Below, piece after piece: positions 1 through 5,612 of a stretch of 6,482 nucleotides of DNA. The stretch is from Neisseriaceae bacterium (GTDB lineage: Bacteria > Pseudomonadota > Gammaproteobacteria > Burkholderiales > UBA11063). A program made the position numbers and the translations under genes. The stretch is from assembly GCA_947470205.1 (NCBI GenBank), contig CANISK010000088.1, forward strand, positions 1 to 6,482, in the 5' to 3' direction. How positions within the stretch are numbered: position 1 is the first letter of the stretch; each line of letters begins with the position of its first letter. A model generated the notes under the pieces. That model searched no databases, had not been told where the DNA came from, and saw only the letters and a program-made list of their open reading frames with translations.

Positions 1-133
1 ATAATTCATGAGATTCTGGAATTTGAATTTGAATTTGATTTTGTGTATCAATGGCAACCCCACCATAACCATTTTTATTTTTATGGTATATGCAGGTGAT
101 AATTTTTGGCTCTTCTGGGTTTTGTTTATTCAT
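1..133 (-). CDS. Unrecognised protein, N-terminal 44 codons (cut by the left window edge)
   Basis: An open frame starts at the ATG at 133..131 and runs off the left edge after 44 codons. The visible protein begins [20 protein letters not shown] and continues through a Gly-rich GYGG turn and an alternating IQIQI strand to PESHEL. I do not recognise the family. The order (short strand, Gly-rich turn, hydrophobic strand, then Pro-x-x-His-Glu-Leu) is loosely like the start of OsmC/Ohr-type proteins, but this is too little to assign a function. The ATG is the only one in this frame before an upstream stop at 178..176. It overlaps the folD stop by 8 bases, and a weak purine-rich AGAAAAGA lies upstream. 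The overlap arrangement matches tyrS/folD just upstream, which supports a real translationally coupled gene. Confidence 0.6.
   Translation of the reverse strand, partial: MNKQNPEEPKIITCIYHKNKNGYGGVAIDTQNQIQIQIPESHEL
19..36. repeat. Three tandem copies of GAATTT (hexanucleotide repeat)
   Basis: Three perfect copies of GAATTT follow each other, and a degenerate fourth copy (GATTTT) comes next at 37-42. The repeat lies inside the partial minus-strand ORF, where it encodes alternating Ile and Gln (part of QIQIQI). Because the unit is 6 bases, gain or loss of a copy would keep the frame and change the protein by two residues. Confidence 0.8.
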
Positions 134-1001
134 ATTGTATAATCTTTTCTTTATTTTGATTGTGGTTATAACAAATTAATGTATTACTTATTAGTGTTGC
201 AATTGTCATGGGGCCGACCCCTCCTGGTACTGGTGTGATATATTTTACAATATCAATCATATCCTCAAAATCAACATCGCCACAGATTTTACCATTTGGT
301 AATCTATTTATCCCCACATCTATTATTATTGTGTTTGAGGATATGTGTTGTTTATTAAGAAATTTTGGTTTCCCTATTGCGACAATCACCAAGTCAGCAT
401 TTTTGGTGAATGATGTAATATTTGCAGTTTTACTATTACATACAGTTACAGTGCATCCTCTATTTAACAACTCCAACATCATAGGTCGTCCTACAATGTT
501 AGAGCTACCAATCACAACTGCAGATTTACCAGGATAATTAAAATTAATACTATCTAGTAAGGTGATAATGCCATGAGGGGTGCATGGACATATGGTTGGA
601 GAGTTTAAAGCAAGCGCCCCAATGTTGTATTTATGAAACCCATCTACATCTTTTTTTGGTGAAATGGTATCAATAATTATTTTACTATCAATGTGTTTTG
701 GTAGTGGCAATTGTACCAGTATACCATCCACGTCCGCATTTGTATTTAATTTGATAATGGTGTTTTGCAGTAAAGTGGTTGTGGTATCTTCCGGTAAGAG
801 TATTTCAATTGATTTCATCCCAACACTAATACACGCACGTTTTTTGTTTTCCACATAAACCAAAGATGCTGGATTATTTCCCACCAGTACCACACTCAAT
901 GTTGGTATTTTTTGATTGTAGTATTTTATTTTATCAATTTGTTTTTTAATCTGGTCTAATGTTTTCTGTGCTATTAGCTTGCCATCAATAACGCTAGTCA
1001 T
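126..1001 (-). CDS. folD: Bifunctional methylenetetrahydrofolate dehydrogenase / methenyltetrahydrofolate cyclohydrolase FolD
   Basis: FolD interconverts 5,10-methylene-THF, 5,10-methenyl-THF and 10-formyl-THF in the cytosol, using NADP(H), and so supplies one-carbon units for purines and formyl-Met. The protein is 291 residues, close to the usual 280-300. Family signatures are all present: YVENKKRAC at residues 49-57, with the expected catalytic Tyr49 and Lys53; [10 protein letters not shown] at 92-101; PKKDVDGFH at 115-123; PCTPHG at 139-144; the nucleotide-binding [10 protein letters not shown] at 165-174; and the C-terminal [10 protein letters not shown] at 257-266. The ATG overlaps the tyrS stop by 8 bases (ATGACTAG) and has an AAAGG ribosome site 9 bases upstream. 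The C-terminal tail after about residue 275 is Asn/Lys-rich and unremarkable. The identification is secure. Confidence 0.98.
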   Translation of the reverse strand: MTSVIDGKLIAQKTLDQIKKQIDKIKYYNQKIPTLSVVLVGNNPASLVYVENKKRACISVGMKSIEILLPEDTTTTLLQNTIIKLNTNADVDGILVQLPLPKHIDSKIIIDTISPKKDVDGFHKYNIGALALNSPTICPCTPHGIITLLDSINFNYPGKSAVVIGSSNIVGRPMMLELLNRGCTVTVCNSKTANITSFTKNADLVIVAIGKPKFLNKQHISSNTIIIDVGINRLPNGKICGDVDFEDMIDIVKYITPVPGGVGPMTIATLISNTLICYNHNQNKEKIIQYE

Positions 1002-2205
1002 TTATTTGTACCTTTATTTTGGCAAACTTGCGTTTACCTATCTGCACCACGTACTCTTGATTAACAAGTAACATAAATGATTTATCTGATATCTTGTTGT
1101 TATTTATCTTTATACCACCCTGTTCAATAAATCTAATACACTCCGATGTTGAGCTCACCAGGGACAATTGTTTTAATGCATTAGTGATTGATATATCTTC
1201 ATGAGCATGCAAAGTAAAACATGGTATATCATCTGGTATGTTTCTGTGTTTAAATTTGTTTTCAAAGTCTTCTAATGACAATATTGCATCTTCTTTGGAG
1301 TGAAAACGTTCAACTATCTCTAAGGCCAGTGTAATTTTAACATTTTTTGGGTTTAATCCTTGTGCGACTTCATTTTTTATTTGGTTTATTTCTGTTGGAG
1401 TTTTAAAAGATATCAAATCATAATATTTCCACATCAGCTCATCTGATATACTCATAATCTTACCAAAAATTTCAAACGCAGGTTCGTCTATGCCGATATA
1501 ATTATTCAAAGACTTAGACATCTTATTAAATCCATCCAAACCCTCAAGAAGTGGCATCATGATAATGCACTGTTGTGGTTTATGGTAATGTTTCTGTATT
1601 TCACGCCCAAGTAATAGGTTAAACTTTTGATCGGTGCCACCTAATTCAATATCGGTATTCATTTGATATGAGTCATATCCCTGTAATAATGGATACAAAA
1701 ATTCATGAATAGCGATTGGTTGGTTATTGTGATATCTTTTTTTGAAATCATCTCGCTCCAGCATACGCGCCACCGTATGAGTTGCGGCAAGTTGAATGAG
1801 TCCATCTGCCCCCAAATTCTTCAACCACACTGAGTTAAAACATACTGTAGTTTTATTTTTATCTAGTATTTTAAATATTTGTTCTTTGTAGGTATTGGCG
1901 TTTTTTATAACCTCTTCTTGTGTTAAGGTTGGTCTTGTGGCGTTTTTACCAGTAGGGTCACCTATCATGCCCGTGAAGTCACCAATTAAAAATGATATAT
2001 TATGCCCCAGATCTTGTAATTGTTTCATTTTATGTATTAAAACCGTGTGTCCTAGATGTAAATCTGGTGCGGTTGGATCAAAGCCGGCTTTAATGTTTAG
2101 TGGTCTTGATTGTTTAAGTTTTTCTATTAACTCGTGTTCGGATATGATTTCACTGGCGCCTTTTTTTATGATATTTAACTGTGTATCAATATTTGTGTTA
2201 TTCAT
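994..2205 (-). CDS. tyrS: Tyrosyl-tRNA synthetase
   Basis: This enzyme charges tRNA-Tyr with tyrosine in an ATP-dependent reaction. It is a class I aminoacyl-tRNA synthetase of 403 residues. The Rossmann catalytic domain shows the HIGH-type motif HLGH at residues 50-53 within PDLHLGHT, then [13 protein letters not shown] at 75-87, the tyrosine-pocket stretch [11 protein letters not shown] at 171-181 followed by [10 protein letters not shown] at 187-196, and a perfect KMSKS loop at 228-232. The C-terminal 65 or so residues (about 340-403, with [11 protein letters not shown] at 359-369) look like the S4 RNA-binding domain. Length and motif spelling fit the roughly 400-residue TyrRS type common in proteobacteria. 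The ATG lies 1 base after the rlmB stop and has a good AAAGGA ribosome site. The stop is TAG, whereas most neighbours use TAA. No key residue is missing. Confidence 0.98.
   Translation of the reverse strand: MNNTNIDTQLNIIKKGASEIISEHELIEKLKQSRPLNIKAGFDPTAPDLHLGHTVLIHKMKQLQDLGHNISFLIGDFTGMIGDPTGKNATRPTLTQEEVIKNANTYKEQIFKILDKNKTTVCFNSVWLKNLGADGLIQLAATHTVARMLERDDFKKRYHNNQPIAIHEFLYPLLQGYDSYQMNTDIELGGTDQKFNLLLGREIQKHYHKPQQCIIMMPLLEGLDGFNKMSKSLNNYIGIDEPAFEIFGKIMSISDELMWKYYDLISFKTPTEINQIKNEVAQGLNPKNVKITLALEIVERFHSKEDAILSLEDFENKFKHRNIPDDIPCFTLHAHEDISITNALKQLSLVSSTSECIRFIEQGGIKINNNKISDKSFMLLVNQEYVVQIGKRKFAKIKVQIND
1011..1015 (-). promoter_or_regulatory. Ribosome binding site of folD
   Basis: On the minus strand the sequence reads AAAGG, then 9 bases, then the folD ATG. 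The site lies inside the last codons of tyrS, so folD translation is probably coupled to tyrS. It supports the ATG at 1001..999 as the folD start. Confidence 0.65.
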
Positions 2206-2206
2206 A

Positions 2207-2977
2207 TTAGTCCTTTTTTGGGGTATTTATATGACGGGTGTGTTCTAGATATTTCATATGAGACAATACAACACCAGCTGCCACCGACACATTCAATGAT
2301 TGAGTGTGACCCAATGTGGGAATTTGTACCAAATAGTCACAATTTTCAAGCACAAGCTTTCTAACTCCACTTTCCTCGCTCCCCATTATAATAATTGTTT
2401 TTTTGTCAAAATTAAAAGTAAATAATGACTGAGAGCGTGGAGATAATGCGGTGCCAACCGCCCAGTACCCATGTTTTTTAAGGGTATCAATAGCGCTATT
2501 TATATTTGATACAGTTATTACTGGAATATGCTCTATAGCACCACAAGATACTCTATATGTGGTGCTATTTTCCACATTTGCTGAGTTGTCTTTAGGTAAT
2601 ATAATTGCATTTACATTAAAACATTCTGCAGTGCGTATAATTGCTCCTAGATTATGCTGATCAGTTATTCCGTCTAGAATAATTATGATGGCATTATCTT
2701 GTTCTGATGATTGCTTGATAATATCTTCAATGGAATATTTGCTTGCTGGTGGATTATTAATTTCAATTACAACACCTTGATGATTACCATTTTTGGATAG
2801 TTTATCCAGAGTTCCATGGGTAGTTTTTTGCATGTGGATGTTGTGTGAATTACATAAAGTAATAATTTTATTTAATCTATTATTATGTGTATCTTGTAAG
2901 ATGTGTACATTGGTAACATTGTCTTTATATTTTGTAATGTGTGAAATAACGGCATGAATGCCAAAAATAATATGCAT
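2207..2977 (-). CDS. rlmB: 23S rRNA (guanosine-2'-O-)-methyltransferase RlmB
   Basis: RlmB is a SpoU (SPOUT) family enzyme that uses S-adenosylmethionine to methylate the 2'-OH of G2251 (E. coli numbering) in the peptidyl-transferase P loop of 23S rRNA. The 256-residue protein opens with IFGIHAV (residues 4-10), the usual start of the N-terminal L30e-like substrate-binding domain, and has HQGVV at 66-70 where the family has its HQG motif. The trefoil-knot catalytic domain shows motif 1 [18 protein letters not shown] (101-118, with Asn109 and Arg115), motif 2 [11 protein letters not shown] (197-207, Glu201) and motif 3 [17 protein letters not shown] (219-235, with Ser227 and Asn229). This full set favours RlmB over the related TrmH or TrmL. 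The ATG is 1 base from the gspN stop with a weak AAAGAT upstream. A 10-15 residue polar tail extends past the usual end. Confidence 0.95.
   Translation of the reverse strand: MHIIFGIHAVISHITKYKDNVTNVHILQDTHNNRLNKIITLCNSHNIHMQKTTHGTLDKLSKNGNHQGVVIEINNPPASKYSIEDIIKQSSEQDNAIIIILDGITDQHNLGAIIRTAECFNVNAIILPKDNSANVENSTTYRVSCGAIEHIPVITVSNINSAIDTLKKHGYWAVGTALSPRSQSLFTFNFDKKTIIIMGSEESGVRKLVLENCDYLVQIPTLGHTQSLNVSVAAGVVLSHMKYLEHTRHINTPKKD
2211..2216 (-). promoter_or_regulatory. Ribosome binding site of tyrS
   Basis: The minus strand reads AAAGGA, then 5 bases, then the tyrS ATG. It is the best Shine-Dalgarno match in the window and sits within the last codons of rlmB. It fixes the tyrS start at 2205..2203. 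Confidence 0.7.
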
Positions 2978-2978
2978 A

Positions 2979-3734
2979 TTAAAATATCTTTAAAGTGTAA
3001 GATCCATCTGGCTGTGGCATACCCATTACTGCAATAAATTGTAATAATTTATCTTTTTTACTTGGATCTATTTTGGCATTGAGTAACAAATTATCTACAG
3101 TTCCTTTGCCGGTTAAATTCATTATTGACGGGTTTGGTGTTAATATATTTATATTACCATTGGATATATTATACTCCACATTGTAACTTCCCAGTGGATT
3201 TACTGGTGATAAACCAGATGATAGGTTTGATAACTGAAGCTGTATATTGCCTGCATTATGAGATCCGAGAATAATTTTATCTCCAGATATGGTTGCATTT
3301 CCTGATAGATTTAAATTTTTTACTATATTATACAATTCAGATACCTGATTGAGGGATAGGTAAAGTTTAAGATTGTCAATACTCACCCCATCTTTATTAA
3401 GGTATATATTGGCAATAGTGGAATTCTTATTTATTTTATCCACATAAAAAGTAACATCAATAAATTTTTTAATACCAAGTTTCACATTCCAATTTAACCT
3501 TATAAGTGGTGCAGATGAGTTTGCAGAGCCCATAGCAACCAACAAACCAGTTCCATTCCAAAAAGTTCCATGCGTGTTGTATAGTTTTAATTTATGTATT
3601 GAATATTTGTATACTAAAGAACCAAGAACCATGGTTGGAATATTACAAAAAAACCCCAACACAAATACGGTGGTGAATATTATGATGAGTATTTTTCTTT
3701 TGTATATTCTGTAAAATTTGATTATGTTGTTCAT
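2979..3734 (-). CDS. gspN: Type II secretion system protein N (GspN)
   Basis: GspN is an accessory inner-membrane component found in a subset of type II secretion systems; its exact job in the machine is not well established. The 251-residue protein has a basic N-terminus (YKRK near residues 11-14) followed by a single membrane segment at about 14-30, leaving the rest in the periplasm. Family landmarks are the HGTFWNGTG stretch (55-63, compare the usual GTLWSG), RLNWNVKLG (79-87, compare the LxWxL element), and the C-terminal MGMPQPDGSYTLKI (237-250), where GspN proteins usually end with a similar PxxDGxY pattern. Position directly after gspM agrees. The start ATG is 1 base after the gspM stop, with AGTGAG about 11 bases upstream as a weak ribosome site. 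The sequence is rich in Asn, Ser and Ile. Divergence is high, so the call rests on these motifs plus gene order. Confidence 0.85.
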   Translation of the reverse strand: MNNIIKFYRIYKRKILIIIFTTVFVLGFFCNIPTMVLGSLVYKYSIHKLKLYNTHGTFWNGTGLLVAMGSANSSAPLIRLNWNVKLGIKKFIDVTFYVDKINKNSTIANIYLNKDGVSIDNLKLYLSLNQVSELYNIVKNLNLSGNATISGDKIILGSHNAGNIQLQLSNLSSGLSPVNPLGSYNVEYNISNGNINILTPNPSIMNLTGKGTVDNLLLNAKIDPSKKDKLLQFIAVMGMPQPDGSYTLKIF

Positions 3735-3749
3735 GTTATTGTTTACTCA
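3730..3749 (-). repeat. 20-bp initiation-region repeat, copy at gspN
   Basis: The minus strand reads TGAGTAAACAATAACATGAA. It ends with the gspN ATG plus two bases and begins in the last codons of gspM. It matches the region around the gspM start (4313-4332) at 18 of 20 positions. The shared GAG lies about 11 bases before the ATG and may be the ribosome contact. Confidence 0.6.
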
Positions 3750-4317
3750 CTGTAAAGGTTGCATTAAGGTTTACATATGACGGACTTGTTTTTATAAATT
3801 TTACCTTATCTGGAAATATACCATAACTTTTACGTAGTTGCTCTAGTAATAATATTGTGGCTTGAAGTGATACATTTTTAGCTACAATAATTAGCATATT
3901 ATCCTGAAAAGTAATCTCTGAATTATCAATGTTGAGCGCATTTTTTACGTCACCTTGAATTTTTGCAAGATCAACCGTATTGAATTCGTTATTATTAATT
4001 GTTAATAATGTTTTATACTCCACCTTTAATGCCTGTGCAACTGATGTTGAGTTTTGCAAAACAATATACCTTTGATTTATGTTATGCAAAAAACCAACAG
4101 ATGCATCTATGATTGAAATAAAAATAAATACACCAATAACCACGAACGAAACAATTAATAGCTGTTTTTCACGCGTGGAGAATTGTATCCAACGCGTAGC
4201 GCTCACCTCGTACCAATTTTCAAAAATGGTAATTAATTGATTGGTGTGTTTGTGTGATTTTAAGTATTTAATTATTGATTTGATTTTATCCAATACAAAT
4301 TTTGCTGGTATTTTCAT
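3736..4317 (-). CDS. gspM: Type II secretion system protein M (GspM)
   Basis: GspM is a bitopic inner-membrane protein that pairs with GspL in the assembly platform of the type II secretion system and helps localise and stabilise it. The 193-residue protein has a cytoplasmic N-terminus, the typical pre-membrane sequence FSTREKQLL (residues 46-54; the family usually reads SxREQxLL), one membrane helix at about 52-70, then a periplasmic coiled region and a small C-terminal alpha/beta domain (about 115-193, ending FTVSKQ). The cytoplasmic part is about 50 residues, longer than the 15-25 usual in this family, with an amphipathic-looking KIKSIIKYLK. The ATG at 4317..4315 is the only plausible start: an in-frame stop lies 12 bases upstream and the next Met is residue 141. 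It sits 29 bases after gspL and overlaps nothing. Confidence 0.9.
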   Translation of the reverse strand: MKIPAKFVLDKIKSIIKYLKSHKHTNQLITIFENWYEVSATRWIQFSTREKQLLIVSFVVIGVFIFISIIDASVGFLHNINQRYIVLQNSTSVAQALKVEYKTLLTINNNEFNTVDLAKIQGDVKNALNIDNSEITFQDNMLIIVAKNVSLQATILLLEQLRKSYGIFPDKVKFIKTSPSYVNLNATFTVSKQ

Positions 4318-4332
4318 GTTGTTATTTACTCA
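4313..4332 (-). repeat. 20-bp initiation-region repeat, copy at gspM
   Basis: The minus strand reads TGAGTAAATAACAACATGAA, ending with the gspM ATG plus two bases. It differs from the copy at gspN (3730-3749) at only two positions. Here it lies in the 29-base gspL-gspM gap and includes a minimal ATG-AGT-AAA-TAA reading frame of three codons. At gspN the equivalent bases encode the end of GspM (Ser-Lys-Gln-stop). Confidence 0.6.
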
Positions 4333-4346
4333 TACTATTAAAATGA

Positions 4347-5612
4347 TTAATTTGACTTTAAAGTTACCACCCACTGTGCATCTATTTCTTGTGATTGTTG
4401 ATCTGTGATCGCATTTGGGTTATTATTATTTGTGCTGTTGTTTGTTTTATTTTGTTTATATAATTTATATTCTGTTATTGTTGCTTTAATATTTTGAGAA
4501 AGTAATATATTTTGATAACTCTCAAATTGTGAGTGATTAAACATTCCATTAAGAAATATATCCATATTTCCCTCGCTGTAGACTATCTGCACAATTGAAT
4601 CTGACCCCACCGATGAGGCTGTATTTAAAAATGTATTCAGTAGTGGAATTAAGTCATTGTTTGTGTATACTCCCTTTTGGTGTTTTATTTGATTAATTTT
4701 ATTTTGTGTTGCTTGAACTGAGTTTGTGGTGATATTATCTGTTGGTGATATTGTTGTTAATGATTTTTTGATAGATGAGTTTAAGAGGTGAGTTTTATAT
4801 TCGATTATTAAAACATCCATAGTCCAGAATATAGTTAAAAAGAAGATGAAAATAAACATTGATTTAGATAGTTTTTTTACATTGTATTTAGTGTTTGCAT
4901 CTATTTTAAAATGAAATTTGGTACTTCTATGGTTGTAGAAATTCCATGTGCTCGGTAAAAAATTAAGCTCTGTATGAACTTCGCATGGAATGTGAAAATT
5001 GTTTTCAATATATTTTTGTTGATTAGATGGATTGTCTGCGTATATGTTAATTTTTTTTGGATGCATGGAAGTGTTTACCATGTGTTCTAAGATTTTTGAT
5101 ATTGGTTGCGTGTCGTCTAATAGATAGTATTCATACTCAGAGGTGCGAATAAATTGTTGTTCTTGGTTAATAAATATAGTCCATTCATTTTCATGCCAAA
5201 TTGTACTGTATGCAAAAGATTGCACATAACGTACACTTGAGTTTAATGCAAGTAATTTGAGCATTAAACTGTTATAAAACTGTTTATTAAAAACCGCCAC
5301 GTAAGTTATATCTATTTCATCGTCAGTTTTTAAAATAACAGGATGAACCTCCTCAATTTCCTCCACCAACATATCTTCAAGTAGTCCCAACAAAATATCA
5401 TCAGTTATTTTGTTAGTTTTGATTCCTGTAGTTTTTGCTTTATGAATACCACAACAGTTAACAGTTAGATATACCTCTATATGAGCATTTTCGATTGGAA
5501 TAAGCTCTTCCCATGTGGATGATCCACCATCAACGGTGCCCTCATTTTCAATTAATATCCAATTGATTGGAGCATCTAAATGGTCATTTACAAATAATCT
5601 TAAAATTTTCAT
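4347..5612 (-). CDS. gspL: Type II secretion system protein L (GspL)
   Basis: GspL is the inner-membrane protein that binds the GspE ATPase through its cytoplasmic domain and contacts GspM and the pseudopilus through its periplasmic domain. With the start at 5612 it has 421 residues, near the family's usual 380-430. The cytoplasmic actin-like part (1-250) shows LLEDMLVEEIEEVHPVI (77-93), matching the conserved (L)ED-L-E(D)-hydrophobic-H element, and a family-like LNFLPSTWNF (216-225). A membrane helix spans about 251-271, followed by a periplasmic ferredoxin-like domain (about 318-421). An Asn/Thr-rich loop (KTNNSTNNNNPN, 389-400) interrupts that domain. I chose the ATG at 5612..5610 because it overlaps the gspK TGA as ATGA and gives MKILRLFV, a typical GspL start. 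GTG at 5642 or ATG at 5627 would add 10 or 5 residues and overlap gspK more. No clear ribosome site is visible, so coupling is likely. Confidence 0.92.
   Translation of the reverse strand: MKILRLFVNDHLDAPINWILIENEGTVDGGSSTWEELIPIENAHIEVYLTVNCCGIHKAKTTGIKTNKITDDILLGLLEDMLVEEIEEVHPVILKTDDEIDITYVAVFNKQFYNSLMLKLLALNSSVRYVQSFAYSTIWHENEWTIFINQEQQFIRTSEYEYYLLDDTQPISKILEHMVNTSMHPKKINIYADNPSNQQKYIENNFHIPCEVHTELNFLPSTWNFYNHRSTKFHFKIDANTKYNVKKLSKSMFIFIFFLTIFWTMDVLIIEYKTHLLNSSIKKSLTTISPTDNITTNSVQATQNKINQIKHQKGVYTNNDLIPLLNTFLNTASSVGSDSIVQIVYSEGNMDIFLNGMFNHSQFESYQNILLSQNIKATITEYKLYKQNKTNNSTNNNNPNAITDQQSQEIDAQWVVTLKSN
5609..5612 (-). promoter_or_regulatory. ATGA stop-start overlap coupling gspK to gspL
   Basis: On the minus strand ATGA combines the gspL ATG (5612..5610) and the gspK TGA (5611..5609). 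Such overlaps usually allow termination-reinitiation. The preceding bases (ACACCCAGA) hold no convincing Shine-Dalgarno sequence, which also fits reinitiation. Confidence 0.65.

Noticed and set aside
208..537. Plus-strand 109-codon open frame
   Set aside because: It lies wholly opposite folD, whose protein motifs are complete. The plus-strand translation shows no recognisable motif, so it is a shadow.
1895..2248. Plus-strand 117-codon open frame
   Set aside because: It lies opposite the conserved N-terminal part of tyrS and the end of rlmB. The hydrophobic Cys-rich translation is what antisense of these codons gives.
4331..4333. ATG-AGT-AAA-TAA in the gspL-gspM gap as a gene or leader peptide
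   Set aside because: Three codons are too few to support as a coding gene. It is recorded only as part of the repeated initiation region.
5051..5058. Homopolymer runs of 7-8 T (also 651-657 and 2161-2167) as phase-variable or frameshifted sites
   Set aside because: Frames read straight through all of them with intact motifs on both sides. Runs of this length are expected in such AT-rich DNA.
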